Position numbers and translations under genes: made by a program. The notes beneath the pieces were generated by a model. The model worked only from the letters and a program-made list of their open reading frames with translations, was not told the DNA's origin and made no database searches. A DNA stretch of 64,000 nt from DASQFQ01 sp963730115 (GTDB taxonomy: Bacteria > Actinomycetota > Thermoleophilia > Solirubrobacterales > Solirubrobacteraceae). This document shows, piece after piece, positions 1 to 9,777 of the stretch. Position 1 is the stretch's first letter, and each line of letters starts with the position of its first letter. Where the stretch lies: contig CAVSQM010000012.1 of NCBI GenBank assembly GCA_963730115.1, positions 1 to 64,000 of the forward strand, written 5' to 3'.

Positions 1-1166
1 GAGAACAGCTCGGGCTCCTCCCAGGCGGCGAAGTGGCCGCCCGTGTCGGCCTCGTTGAAGTAGGCGAGGTCGGGGTAGACCGCCTCGACCCAGCTGCGCG
101 GGGCGGCCCAGATCTCGCCGGGGAACGTCGTGAAGCCGACCGGCACGGTGACCGGCGGGGGAGGCTGGCCGCTCGCAAGCGCTGCGGCCAGCGCTCGTCC
201 GTCCTCCCAGTACGACCGGGCCGCCGACGTTCCGGTGCCGGTCAGCCAGTACAGCGTGATGTTGTCGACGATGCGTCTCCCGGGTGAGATTGCCCACCGG
301 CTCGCCTGTCGACGAACGCGCGGGAGATCTTGTAGTAGCTGTCCGTGTCGTGGTCGAGCAACCAGGCCGCCAGCGCGACGGGTGAATCGTGCAGGGCGTA
401 GCCGATGGTCTGCGGCCGCGTTGCCATCTCGAGGAAGTAGCCGAAGCCGTCCTGCTTGAACGTCGCGACCGCCTCGGCCGCCACGCGCTCCTGTGCGGAT
501 TCCTTGGGCAGGTGATCGCCGATCGCGAGCACCGCCGTGAGCAGGTTGATGTGATAGCCGGCCAGACCCTCGACCGCCTGGCGGCCCATCAGGTCCGTGA
601 CGAGGGCACCGACGTCGCCGCCCTGGGCGACGTAGCGCGTATAGCCGAGGCGGCCCATCAGCTCCGCCCACGCGCGTGCGACGCGGCCGGACTCCCAGCC
701 GAGCTCGGCCGGCTCGCCGGAGAACCCGTAACCGGGCAGGGAGGGCAGCACCAGGTGGAAGGCATCCTCGGCGGCTGCCGCCGTGAGCGGTCGGGTCGGT
801 CAGCGGGCCGACGCTCTCCAGCAGCTCGATGACCGAGCCGGGCCAGCCGTGGGTCATGATCAGCGGCAGCGCGTTCTCATGCGCCGACCTGACGTGGATG
901 AAGTGGATGTCCACCCCGTCGATCTCGGTCGTGAACTGCGGCAGCGCGTTGAGTCTCGCCTCGCATGCGCGCCAGTCGTACTCGGTCGCCCAGTAGCGGA
1001 CGAGCGCCTCGATCGTCGCCAACTGCACGCCCTGCGACCGATCGGCGACCAGCTCCCTGGACGGCAAACGCGTCGCCGCGACACGGCGGCGTAACTCAGC
1101 GAGCTGCTCCTCTGGGACGTGAATCTGGAACGGGCGGATGGCTGTTGCTTCGGCCGTGACGGCCAT
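1..1166 (-). pseudogene. Epoxide hydrolase (EHN family), frameshifted, runs off window start
   Basis: Alpha/beta-hydrolase epoxide hydrolase related to the intact copy at 5208-6428. The ATG at 1166 follows a GAGGAG ribosome site and opens MAVTAEATAIRPFQIHVPEE, the typical N-terminus, with the HGWPG oxyanion motif further on. The reading frame breaks near 750-790, continues as MLPSLPGYGFSGEP, and breaks again near 290 before a segment reading ITLYWLTGTG. The nucleophile motif reads GGDVG where the intact paralog has GGDWG, so the conserved Trp is lost. At least two frame breaks plus this change point to a decaying duplicate, although sequence errors are common in this window. The C-terminus lies outside the window. 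Confidence 0.75.
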
Positions 1167-1475
1167 AACGGCGCTCCTCAGGTTGCTGACGGCGCGAAGC
1201 CTCGCCCTTGTGTCAGCGCGTCGCGCCCGTGACACCCTGGTGCAGTCCCTGGTCTGCGCCTCGGTGAGCCACGGCGGCCAGGCGAGCACCTCATCCCGGA
1301 TCGAGAAATACCTCGGTTCCCGGCCAGGCTCTCCGGCTCGGAGCGTGTAGACCGTCACGCGTAGGCGACGCCGCCGCGTGAGGCCCGACAGCCCATCTTT
1401 TTGCCTAGCCATCCGGCGGTGATCCTGAGAGGCTGATCGCGTGCTGTCGCATGCGTCCTTCCCGCTGGAAGGCCC
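1167..1475. other. Gene-free gap holding a duplicated epoxide hydrolase upstream region
   Basis: No gene was recognised here. Bases 1167-1260 align with 6429-6520 upstream of the second epoxide hydrolase: both share blocks such as TGACGGC(G/A)CGAAGC and TCGCGCCCGTGA(C/G) followed by CCCTGG. The duplication therefore included the promoter region. The rest is the leader of the divergent LAL regulator, and no clear operator was seen in it. Confidence 0.5.
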
Positions 1476-4231
1476 ATGTTGCGTATCGAGGCGCCCGTGA
1501 GCCTGCTCGGACGGGCGGACGAGTGCGCACTGCTGGACGGCTTGATCGGGGACATCCGCCGGGGCGAGAGTCGGTCGCTCGTCTTGCGGGGCGATGCCGG
1601 GGTCGGGAAGACGGCGCTGCTGACGTACCTGGTCGAGTCGGCGTCGGACGTGACCGTCGATCGCGCGGTGGGTGTGGAGTCGGATATGGAGCTGGCCTTC
1701 GCCGGCTTGCATCAGCTGTGCGGGCCGATGCTCGACCTGCTCCCGCGGCTTCCGGCGCCACAGCGTCAGGCGCTCGAGATCGTGTTCGGGCGAAGCTCCG
1801 GCGCCGCCCCGGATCGGTTCCTCGTGGGGTTGGCGGTCTTGAGCCTGTTCTCGGAGGCCGCCGATGGTCGTCCTCTGCTGTGTGTCATCGACGACGCGCA
1901 GTGGCTCGATCAAGCGTCGGCGCTGACACTGGCCTTCGTCTCCCGTCGCTTGCTGGCCGAGCCGGTCGGTCTCGTGTTCGCTGCACGAGAGCCGGGCAAG
2001 GAGCTCCAGCACGTCTCCGAGCTGGAGGTAGGCGGGTTGCGCACTGGCGACGCTCGCGCCCTCCTTGCCTCGGCAGCGCTGTTCGGGCTTGACGAGCGCG
2101 TGCGCGATCGGATCGTCGCAGAAACGCATGGCAACCCCTTGGCGCTGCTCGAACTACCGCGAGGGTTGACCGCCACTCAGCTCGCCGGTGGGTTCGGGAT
2201 CAGCGCCGCGCATGCAGTCCGAGGCCGGATCGAGGACAGCTTCCTCCGTCAGCTCAACACGCTGTCCGACGACGCGGCGCGGCTCTCGCTGGTTGCGGCT
2301 GCAGAACCGCTCGGGGATCCGGCCCTGCTCTGGCGCGCGGCTGAACGGCTCGGCATCGGGTCGGCGGCCGCGGACGCCTCGACGGAGGCCGGGCTGCTGA
2401 CGATCGGCGACCGCGTGACGTTCCGCCATCCGCTGGTGCGCTCGGCCATCTATGGATCAGCGTCGGTGCAGGAGCGGCGGGCGGTCCATCTGGCGTTGGC
2501 CGAGGCGACCGATCGGGAGCTCGACCCGGACCGCCGGGCCTGGCATCTGGCCGCTGCCGCAGCACAGCCCGACGAAGAGGTCGCCTTCGAGCTCGTGCGC
2601 TCGGCCGGCCGGGCGCAGGCGCGCGGCGGGATCGCCGCCGCGGCCGCGTTCCTGCAGCGCGCCGTCGCGCTCACGCGGGACGCGACGCGGCGTGGCGAGC
2701 GCGCGCTGGCCGCCGCGCAGGCGAACCTCCAGGCCGGCGCGTTCGACGAGGCCGGCGGGCTGCTCGCCACGGCGGAGGCTGTGGCGCTCGACGAATCGCA
2801 ACGCGCGCAGATCGACCTGCTGCGTGCGCAGTTGGCGTTCGCATCGAGCCGAGGCACCGAGGCGACGCCGCTCTTGTTGGCAGCCGCTCGACGCCTCGAA
2901 CGCCTGGACATCTCGCTCGCGCGCGAGACGTACGTGGACGCATTCTCCGCGGCGCTGTTCGGGGCCCGGCTCAATGAGCTCGTCGGAGTGTCGGAGGTGG
3001 CGCAGGCGGCTCGCGCGGCGCCTCGCCCATCGGATGACGAGCCCGCGACCGCCGACCTGCTGCTGGACGCGTTGGTCGCCCTCGCCGACGACTACGACAC
3101 GGCCGTGCCACGATGCCGGGAGGCGTTGCAGAGGCTCTCCGGCGACGACGTCTCGCCCCAGGAACGGCTGCGCTGGTTGTGGCAGGGATGCGTTGTCGCC
3201 CTCGAGCTGTGGGATGACGAGTGCGCGTACCTCTTGTCACGCCGCAGCGTCGAGATCGCCCAGGAGACGGGCATGCTGAGCGAGCTGGCCCTCGCACTCA
3301 GCGCGCGCACCCCCGTGCTCGTGTTCTGTGGCGAGCTCTCCGCCGCCGCCTCGTCGGTCGCAGAGACGCAGTTGGTGAGGAAGTGACGGGGATCAGCTCC
3401 GCGCCGTATGGCGCGTTGCTCCTCGAGGCGTGGCGGGGCAGGGAGCGCGAGACGAGAGAGCTGATCGCGATGACCCATCGCGAGGCGAACAGCCGCCGCG
3501 AGGGAATCGGGGTCGCCATCAGCGAGTACGCACGCGCGGTCCTGTGCAACGGCCTGGGGCAGTACGAGGAGGCGTTCATCGCCGCGAGCTCCGCCAGCGA
3601 GCATCAAGAGATCGTCGGGGAGAACTGGGGCCTGAGCGAGCTGATCGAGCCGGCCACCCGAACCGGCAGGACCGATCTAGCGACGGACGCGCTCGATCGG
3701 CTGGCCAGGAAGGCACGTGCGACCCGAACCGACTGGGCGTTGGGAATCGAGGCCCGTTCACGAGCCCTGCTGAGCGAAGACGATCGTGCCGAGGGCCTGT
3801 TCCACGAGGCCATCGAGCATCTGAGTCGGACACGGGTCCGTGCGGAGCTCGCACGCGCGCACCTACTCCACGGCGAGTGGCTGCGGCGGAAGCATCGCCG
3901 GTCCGACGCACGCGCTTCACTGCGCACCGCGCACGAGCAGTTCACATCGATGGGCATGGAGGCGTTCGCCGAACGCTCCCGCAATGAGCTCCTGGCCACG
4001 GGCGAGACGGTGCGGATGCGCACCGTCGAGACGCGCGACGACCTGACCGCACAGGAACGTCACATCGCCCAGCTTGCCAGTGACGGGCTCTCCAACCCGG
4101 AGATCGGCGCCCGTCTCTTCCTCAGCCCGCGCACCGTGGAGTGGCACCTGCGCAAGGTGTTCACCAAGCTCGGGATCCGGTCCCGGCAGCAGCTGGCGAG
4201 CTCGCTTCCGGCCGAAGTCCTCGTGACCTGA
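1476..4231 (+). CDS. LAL-type LuxR-family ATP-binding transcriptional regulator (one frameshift)
   Basis: Large STAND-ATPase/LuxR regulator. The first part (1476-3386) has a Walker A motif GDAGVGKT at residues 39-46, a Walker B-like LLCVIDDAQWLD, and long helical repeats. The second part continues in another frame from about 3370 and ends with a LuxR HTH (DDLTAQERHIAQLASDG, then SPRTVEWHLRKVF). Alignment with the intact 921-aa paralog at 54107-56872 shows the two parts are one protein of about 918 aa with one frame break near 3370-3386. Such proteins use ATP-dependent conformational switching to control transcription, and the ligand is unknown. It lies between two epoxide hydrolases and could control them (inference). 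Confidence 0.8.
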
Positions 4232-4238
4232 GCCACGC

Positions 4239-5201
4239 CTAGCCGAACGTGAACACGTACGCCTCGGCGCCGGGCTCGAGGAACATGATCTCCAGCGTCC
4301 GCTGCCGGACCGTGTCGTGTTCGCGCACCAGCTGGTACATGCGGCCGGCCCCGAGCAAGCCGTTTCCGTCCCGGTCAACGTCCACGCCGTGTGACGAGCC
4401 CGGAGCCCCGCCGTCGAGGAGCACGCGGAAACGAATCGGTTCTCGCCCTCCGCCGGACAGGACGAGATGCGCGTCGCGCGCGTGGAAGCGGCAGACGATG
4501 CTCCCGCCCGCCTCGTCGAGCCGGACGTTCTCCCGCCCGATCGTCCACTCGCCCGCGAGAGCCCAGTGGTTGAGGCGGTGACGCTCGGGTAGCTCGTAGC
4601 CGCGGCGTTCGTCGAACGCGGCGGCGCCCGGTGACGCGAACTGCCCGCCCCGCGCGTAGCCGAGATACGTCTCGGGCGTGTCGAGATGGTCCCAGTCGGC
4701 CTCCGCCTCCACGCCCCGTCCTTGGACCGAGGCGAGCTCGCGCTCGACGCCGAGCAGCCGCTGGATGACGCGCTCCGAGTCCTCGTAGCGACCCTCGCCG
4801 AAGTGCTGATCGCGGACGATGCCACCCACGTCGACGAAGTAGAGGGCCGGCCAGAAGTGGTTGGCGAACGCGCTCCAGATCGCATAGTCGTTGTCGACCG
4901 CGACCGGGTAGTCGATCGCTCGATCCATGGTCGCGTGGCCGACGAGTTCGATGTCGTGCTCGAAGGAGAACTCCGGCGTGTGGACTCCGATCACGACCAA
5001 CCCGTCCTCTCGGTACGCCTGCGACCACGCGCGGACGTACGGCTCCTGGCGCAGCCAGTTGATGCACGACAGCGTCCAGAAGTTCACGAGGACGACATGG
5101 CCCTGCAGCTCGGCGGGAGCGAGCGGCTCGGAGTTGAGCCACCCGGTCGCCCCGCCGAGCGAGGGCATCTGCAGAGACGGGATGTGCAGAGGCGGGACCA
5201 C
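4239..5201 (-). CDS. Thioredoxin-like protein with DipZ-type C-terminal domain
   Basis: 320 aa with a GTG start. The N-terminal half is a redoxin fold: VVLVNFWTLSCINWLRQEPYVRAW, where the usual CxxC is CxxW, so only one redox Cys remains; this is usual for this subfamily. It continues with VVIGVHTPEFSFEHD and a PVAVDNDYAIWSAF segment. The C-terminal ~120 residues resemble the beta-rich tail of DipZ-like proteins (WTIGRENVRLDEAGGSI, then a final EIMFLEP stretch). No signal peptide is visible. It starts 6 bp after the stop of the epoxide hydrolase gene and is probably co-transcribed with it. Confidence 0.72.
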   Translation of the reverse strand: MVPPLHIPSLQMPSLGGATGWLNSEPLAPAELQGHVVLVNFWTLSCINWLRQEPYVRAWSQAYREDGLVVIGVHTPEFSFEHDIELVGHATMDRAIDYPVAVDNDYAIWSAFANHFWPALYFVDVGGIVRDQHFGEGRYEDSERVIQRLLGVERELASVQGRGVEAEADWDHLDTPETYLGYARGGQFASPGAAAFDERRGYELPERHRLNHWALAGEWTIGRENVRLDEAGGSIVCRFHARDAHLVLSGGGREPIRFRVLLDGGAPGSSHGVDVDRDGNGLLGAGRMYQLVREHDTVRQRTLEIMFLEPGAEAYVFTFG

Positions 5202-5207
5202 GGCGCG

Positions 5208-6428
5208 CTAGCGCAGGGACCGGAACCCGGCGCGGAGCTCTTCCGAGAAGAGCTGCGGCTGCTCCCAGGCGGCGAAGTGCCCGCCCTTGTCGACCTCGTT
5301 GAAGTAGATGAGGTTGGGGTAGGCCTTCTCGGTCCAGCTCCGCGGGGCGTGGTATTGCTCGCCGGGGAACACGCTCACGGCCACCGGAATGGAAACGCCC
5401 TTGGCGTTGAAGAAGCCGCCCTTGTACTCCCAGTAGAGACGGGACGCGGAGACCCCGGTGTTCGTCAGCCAGTAGAGCGTGATGTTGTCGAGGATCTCGT
5501 CACGGGTCAGCTCGCCCGTGGCGCTCGTGGCCCGGTCCAGAGCCGAGCTGACCGCCGCGGCCGGCTGGCCATCGGCGTCGTTGTGATCGAGCAGCCAGGC
5601 GGCCAGGCCGACGGGTGAATCCGCGATGCCGTACAGCGTCTGCGGGCGCGATCCCATCAACCTCGCGTAGTCGACCTGCTTGAACGTGTCGACCAGCTGC
5701 TCGTATGCGCGTCGTTCCTCAGCTGAGAGGCCCGACGGTGGCGGGTCGCCGGCCGCGAGGGCGTCGTCGACGTCGGCCGGGACCGTGGCGGGCATGTTGG
5801 TGTGGATGCCGAGCAACCCCGCGGGCGCTTGTAGCCCCATCTGGTCGACGACGAACGCACCCCAATCGCCGCCCTGGGCGACGTAGCGGGTGTAGCCCAG
5901 GCGTTCCATCAGCTCTGCCCAGGCCCGGCCCATGCGTTCGGGGCCCCAGCCGGTGCTGGCCGGCTTGGCGGAGAACCCGTAGCCCGGCATCGAGGGGATC
6001 ACCACGTGGAAGGCGTCCGATGCGCTCGCGCCGTGTGCCGTGGGATCGGTTAGCGGATCGATGATCTTCAGCTGCTCGATGATCGAGCCCGGCCATCCGT
6101 GCGTGATGACCAGCGGCAGCGCGTCCTCGTGCTTCGAGCGAACGTGGACAAAGTGGATGTCCAGCCCGTCGATCTCGGTGACGAAGTGCGGCAGCACGTT
6201 CAGCTTCGCCTCGCACTTGCCCCAGTCGTAGTCGGTCGCCCACGCGCGCGCGAGCTCCCGGATCGTCGCGAGCGGCACGCCCTGCGACTGGTCTGCGACC
6301 GTCTCCTTCTCGGGCCAGCGCGTGGCCGCGATACGCGCGCGCAACTCCTCGAGCTCCGCTTCGGGAAAGTCGATGTTGAACGGTCGGATCGCTGTGGCGC
6401 CCGCCGGATTCTCGGTCGTGACGGCCAT
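5208..6428 (-). CDS. Epoxide hydrolase (EHN-type alpha/beta hydrolase)
   Basis: 406 aa. The start at 6428 (MAVTTENPAGATAIRPF) follows AAGGAG, so a longer upstream reading is rejected. It has the epoxide-hydrolase N-terminal domain, oxyanion motif HGWPG at residues 110-114, nucleophile Asp188 in GGDWG, the cap region, and the catalytic His in GGHFAAWEQP near the C-terminus. The expected reaction is hydrolysis of epoxides to vicinal diols through an ester intermediate on Asp188; the substrate cannot be told. It is the intact member of a duplicated pair and is followed after 6 bp by the thioredoxin-like gene. Confidence 0.88.
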   Translation of the reverse strand: MAVTTENPAGATAIRPFNIDFPEAELEELRARIAATRWPEKETVADQSQGVPLATIRELARAWATDYDWGKCEAKLNVLPHFVTEIDGLDIHFVHVRSKHEDALPLVITHGWPGSIIEQLKIIDPLTDPTAHGASASDAFHVVIPSMPGYGFSAKPASTGWGPERMGRAWAELMERLGYTRYVAQGGDWGAFVVDQMGLQAPAGLLGIHTNMPATVPADVDDALAAGDPPPSGLSAEERRAYEQLVDTFKQVDYARLMGSRPQTLYGIADSPVGLAAWLLDHNDADGQPAAAVSSALDRATSATGELTRDEILDNITLYWLTNTGVSASRLYWEYKGGFFNAKGVSIPVAVSVFPGEQYHAPRSWTEKAYPNLIYFNEVDKGGHFAAWEQPQLFSEELRAGFRSLR

Positions 6429-6520
6429 GTCGATGCTCCTTGGTTGATGACGGCACGAAGCGTGCTCGTCTCGTCTATCGGTCGCGCCCGTGAGGCCCTG
6501 GTCGACATCCGGTCCCGACC
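6429..6520. repeat. Upstream region shared with the decayed epoxide hydrolase
   Basis: Imperfect copy of 1167-1260 in the same relative position, directly upstream of the epoxide hydrolase start. Shared blocks include TGACGGC(G/A)CGAAGC and TCGCGCCCGTGA. Retention of this region in both copies suggests it holds the promoter or an operator. Confidence 0.5.
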
Positions 6521-6568
6521 AGGGACACACGGGCGCGATGCCGCGGCTAGAGGCGCATCGTCGATGTC

Positions 6569-7324
6569 GTGAGGAGCACCAACGAGCATCATCTCGTCTC
6601 AACGCGACCGTCCCCACCGGGCGACGTGGGCGACGTGGGTCAGGCGGCACTGGCGGTCAGACTCGGCCCACGCCTTGCCGCCGCGACCGCGTTCGCGACC
6701 ACCGAGCACTTCAACCTGCAGACCGCCCGCGCCGTCACCGTCTCTGAAGCCAACGGTCGTGCCGGCATCTATCTCGCGGCGTTGTCCAGCAACCTGATCG
6801 CACTGGCATTCGTCGGGCAGATGTCCCGGCTCGGCACGGCGTTCTACGTGTTCGCGCTGATCCTGCTGCCGGTGCTGGCGTTCCTCGGCGTCGTCACGTT
6901 CCTCCGGCTGGTGCAGTCCTCCCTCGAGGACATCGCATACGCGCATCGGATCGGGCTCCTGCGCGACTTCTATCTCCGACTCGCGCCGGAGCTCGAGGCG
7001 CACCTCGTCGTCATCCGGGAGACACGCTCGGACGTGCCGTTCGGCGGGGAGAGGCTCGCACCGAGCGCATGGCAACTCACGCTCACGGCCGCCGGAATGG
7101 TCGCCGTGGTCAACAGCATCGTCGTAGCGGCGTGCGCCGGCCTCGTGCTGCAGGCGGCGGGAGTCCACCCGCTTGCGATTCCGGTTGCGTGCGGAGCGGT
7201 CATCGGCGCCGGCGCCTTCTCGTTGCACGAACGCCACCACCGTCGCGCGCGCGACGCCTACACCTCCGAGGCTGTCGACCGGGCCGCGATCTTGATCCCA
7301 GGAACGCACCAGGAGACGGCATGA
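6569..7324 (+). CDS. Putative four-helix membrane protein, unknown function
   Basis: 251 aa from a GTG start; a later start is possible because the first ~30 residues are low-complexity. Four hydrophobic segments are visible: GIYLAALSSNLIALAFVG, FYVFALILLPVLAFLGVV, LTLTAAGMVAVVNSIVVAA and IPVACGAVIGAGAF. An amphipathic loop (EDIAYAHRIGLLRDFYLRLAPE) lies between pairs two and three. It ends with a basic HERHHRRARDAY stretch. I do not recognise a family. It reads divergently from the epoxide hydrolase operon. Confidence 0.55.
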   Translation: MRSTNEHHLVSTRPSPPGDVGDVGQAALAVRLGPRLAAATAFATTEHFNLQTARAVTVSEANGRAGIYLAALSSNLIALAFVGQMSRLGTAFYVFALILLPVLAFLGVVTFLRLVQSSLEDIAYAHRIGLLRDFYLRLAPELEAHLVVIRETRSDVPFGGERLAPSAWQLTLTAAGMVAVVNSIVVAACAGLVLQAAGVHPLAIPVACGAVIGAGAFSLHERHHRRARDAYTSEAVDRAAILIPGTHQETA

Positions 7325-7413
7325 CACGCGACCAGATCGTCGCCGCGCTCCAGCGACTCCAGCGGTCGCGCGGCCGAGCGCTCTCGCAGCGCGAGCGCCC
7401 GGGGTTAGGTTCC

Positions 7414-7517
7414 GTGTCCCCTTTCGTGTCCCCCAGCCCCTTCAAACGCCGCTGCAGAGCCAAAGCGCAGCGGAATCATAATCCGCGTGTCGGGGGTTCG
7501 AGTCCCTCCTCCGGCAT
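7414..7517 (+). repeat. tRNA 3'-end fragment, copy A (candidate attachment-site scar)
   Basis: Bases 7470-7516 look like the 3' part of a tRNA: a 5-bp anticodon stem GCGGA/TCCGC around a loop ATCATAA (anticodon CAT), a T-arm GGGGG-TTCGAGT-CCCTC and an acceptor strand CTCCGGC plus A, but no CCA and no matching 5' half. Near-identical stretches occur at 34237-34262 and 50783-50857. The leader GTGTCCCCTTTCG (7414-7426) is also partly shared with copy B. tRNA 3' ends are the usual core of integrative-element att sites, and an integrase relic lies 210 bp downstream. Confidence 0.65.
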
Positions 7518-7728
7518 CCCGGCGCACGGCCAAATTCCGCGCTGCAGAGCCAAGACACGCGGATTCGCGCGAAGACTCTCCGACCCCAGCGAACCCCTGC
7601 GGACGCCTCGGGGGCGCGCATTGATGTCCCCCCAATCGCCTCCGGGGGACCGGTTTCGCCCGCGGACGATCTAAGGGCCGATGAGCGGTCGCCTCCGCCA
7701 TCTACGTGTGGGCAGTGGTGCCGAGTCG

Positions 7729-8000
7729 GAAGCTCGCGGCGAGAACCCACTTCGGCTCGTCGAATTGCCCCCGAGCGAGCCCAAGGACCAGGTCCCCTAC
7801 GCGATCGCGTTTCTACGCCGGGCTCCGTCGGGCCGAGATCGACCGACTCGAATGGCCTGAGGTGCTCGCCGGCACGCGCATCGGCTCGCGGCTCCTCGTT
7901 GCCCGCGCGAAGTGCGAGGCCGGGCGCGAACGGCGTCCCCCGGTCGCCGAGCCGCTGCGACGCATCCTCCGGCAGGCCTGGCTCCGGCAGGGGCAGCCGA
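7729..8000 (+). pseudogene. Tyrosine recombinase (integrase) relic
   Basis: Two short pieces of a phage-type integrase. First is RLVELPPSEP, then VPYAIAF. After a one-base shift at about 7810 comes FYAGLRRAEIDRLEWPEVL, which carries the catalytic box I Arg of tyrosine recombinases (GLRRAEI), followed by VARAKCEAGRERRPPVAEPL. The segment between the two pieces is shortened, and box II (HxxR and the catalytic Tyr) is missing. With the adjoining tRNA 3'-end fragment, it marks an old integration event. Confidence 0.6.
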
Positions 8001-8087
8001 TGACCGGAGGTGTCCGGCGCCGGTCGAGCCGGACGCCTGCATCGATGACAGCGCCGTACTCAGGCGCGCACTTGGCGAGACGACGAG

Positions 8088-8642
8088 TTAGTGGCTGGCC
8101 TGGAGCATCGGGTGCGTGAGTCCGTGCGCGGCGCACAGCTCCGGGATGCTGTCGGGCCGGATCTCGAGCCCGTAGTGGCCGGCGAGCTCTGCCATCTGTT
8201 GCGGGTCGAAGGCGGGCGAGGCCATCGCCGCCGCCATCTGATCGAAACAGTGCTCGAACCCGCCCGGGGAGATGATCTCGAGGATCCGGCAGGGCCCATC
8301 GCCCGCGTTCCAGAACGTGTGCCATTGGTTGCGCGGCTTGAAGACCAGATCGCCCACTTCTGCGTGCACGACGTCGTCGCCGAGCAGCGCGCCCATCCGC
8401 CCTTCTAGGACATAGCTGTACTCGTCCTCGCGCGAGTGCTTGTGCAGCGGTGCAACCAAGCCGTGCGGGGGAATGGGGTGCTCGACGAGCGAGAAGCCAC
8501 CACCCGTTTCCTCGCTCCAGGCCATGAACCGCACCCCAGCCGATTGGATGTCGACAAGCCTGCCGTCGGCCGGACCGATCTTCCGAGGGCCTCCCGAGCC
8601 ATCAAAGCGCTGATCGGTCGACGATTCCGAGATTGCTGACAT
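8088..8642 (-). CDS. Cupin-domain protein
   Basis: 184 aa. The start at 8642 (MSAISESSTDQ) is preceded by AAAGGGG; an ATG 69 bases further upstream lacks such a site. Single cupin barrel: motif 1 PLHKHSREDEYSYVLEGRMGA supplies the His/His/Glu metal ligands and motif 2 is VFKPRNQWHTFWNAG. The C-terminal tail (FDPQQMAELAGHYGLEI) resembles tails of quercetinase-like cupins of unknown substrate. It is transcribed divergently from the TetR gene at 8785, the usual arrangement for a regulator and its target. Confidence 0.75.
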   Translation of the reverse strand: MSAISESSTDQRFDGSGGPRKIGPADGRLVDIQSAGVRFMAWSEETGGGFSLVEHPIPPHGLVAPLHKHSREDEYSYVLEGRMGALLGDDVVHAEVGDLVFKPRNQWHTFWNAGDGPCRILEIISPGGFEHCFDQMAAAMASPAFDPQQMAELAGHYGLEIRPDSIPELCAAHGLTHPMLQASH

Positions 8643-8784
8643 GGGACGCCCCTTTGACAATGATGCAACAGTGATGTGCGTGAACCTAGCGGCGACCGCC
8701 CGGTCTGTCAAGATTCACGCACACCAATGACGACTCAACCACGGCAGATAGCTGCTCGCGCCGTATCGCAAAAGCAAACGAGCG

Positions 8785-9387
8785 GTGTCGGAGCTGGAGA
8801 CCCGCCAGCGGATCACCGAGGCGGCTGTCGCGCTACATCAGACCGTCGGCCCCGCGCGCACCAGCGTGAAGGCGATCGCCGAGCGGGCGCGGGTCGATCG
8901 CGCGACCGTGTACCGGCACTTCCCCGACGAGCAAGCACTGTTCAACGCCTGCACGAGCCACTACTACGCGCGGCATCCGATGCCCGACCCCGGCCACTGG
9001 ATCGCGATCGCAGATCGTGACGAACGTCTGCGCACGGCGCTCGCCGAGCTGTACACATGGTACGGAGAGACCGAGGAGATGCTTGCCACCGGGATCCGCG
9101 ACATCGAACACGTGCCCGCTGGATCACGCGAGGCATTCCTCGGATACTTCCAGACCGTCCACGCGGCGCTGATGGTCGGCCGTCGCGAGCGCGGCCGCAC
9201 ACGACTGCGTGTCGCCGGCGCGATCGGCCACGCGATCAACTTCCACACCTGGCACTCCCTCGTGCGCGAGCAGCAACTGAGCGCCGACGAGGCAATCACC
9301 CTTATGACGGCGACAGTCCAGGCGGCAGGCCAGCCCACTCCCGGTCGACCCCGCCAACCCAGACGCACAACCGAGCGCTCACGCTGA
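8785..9387 (+). CDS. TetR-family transcriptional regulator
   Basis: 200 aa, GTG start. An N-terminal TetR HTH is clear: RQRITEAAVALHQTVGPARTSVKAIAERARVDRATVYRHFPDEQALF. The rest is a helical ligand domain with no recognisable effector signature and an Arg/Pro-rich tail. It is divergent from the cupin gene (143-bp gap) and probably regulates it and itself (inference from layout). No strong ribosome site precedes the GTG, and an upstream ATG at 8727 is in another frame, so the exact start is uncertain. Confidence 0.78.
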   Translation: MSELETRQRITEAAVALHQTVGPARTSVKAIAERARVDRATVYRHFPDEQALFNACTSHYYARHPMPDPGHWIAIADRDERLRTALAELYTWYGETEEMLATGIRDIEHVPAGSREAFLGYFQTVHAALMVGRRERGRTRLRVAGAIGHAINFHTWHSLVREQQLSADEAITLMTATVQAAGQPTPGRPRQPRRTTERSR

Positions 9388-9777
9388 CCAGCACGCGCAC
9401 GCGCGAAGTAACGCGACGACCGCTTGTCCGGCGCGAGCGAGCGTCAGCATGACCGCCGATCACGTGCTCGCCCTGGACGACGAGCGAGCGTCTTCGCTCG
9501 AATGCTCGAGACGCCCCTCGGACGACGAGCGAGCGGGCGTCCCGCCCGACGCACGGCTCGCATCGCAATCCGCGAACGCGAAACGCCCGCAGGGTGACCA
9601 CGGGCCACCGCGGGGTGCAATTGATCCGCGCTTTCGCACGCCCCACCAACGGCACCCGCACGCACGATGGTCCACCGGATCCTCAAGGAGATGCGGTAGG
9701 CCGCGGCGCCCGACGCCCGGGTGCGCCGCCCGCCGCGATGAGTGACTGAGCGCGAGCCCGGGTCGGTCCGGCGGTTG
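9388..9777. other. Gene-free gap with a 16-bp direct repeat
   Basis: No convincing gene in either strand. The 16-mer GGACGACGAGCGAGCG occurs at 9475-9490 and again at 9520-9535, 45 bp apart, next to short inverted pieces such as CTTCGCTCGAATGCTCGAG. No function can be assigned. The downstream end carries the convergent stop of the beta-helix gene. Confidence 0.4.

Noticed and set aside
7441..7517. A complete tRNA-Met gene with CAT anticodon
   Set aside because: The anticodon and T-arms are tRNA-like, but no matching 5' acceptor strand or proper D-arm lies upstream and the end is TCC rather than CCA. The same is true of the copies at 34237 and 50783.
7405..7750. Reverse-strand protein with GGGTRTPDTRIM/DSNPRHADYDS motifs
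   Set aside because: This is the well-known artefact of translating tRNA 3' ends on the opposite strand. The same pattern appears at 34046-34294 and 50870.
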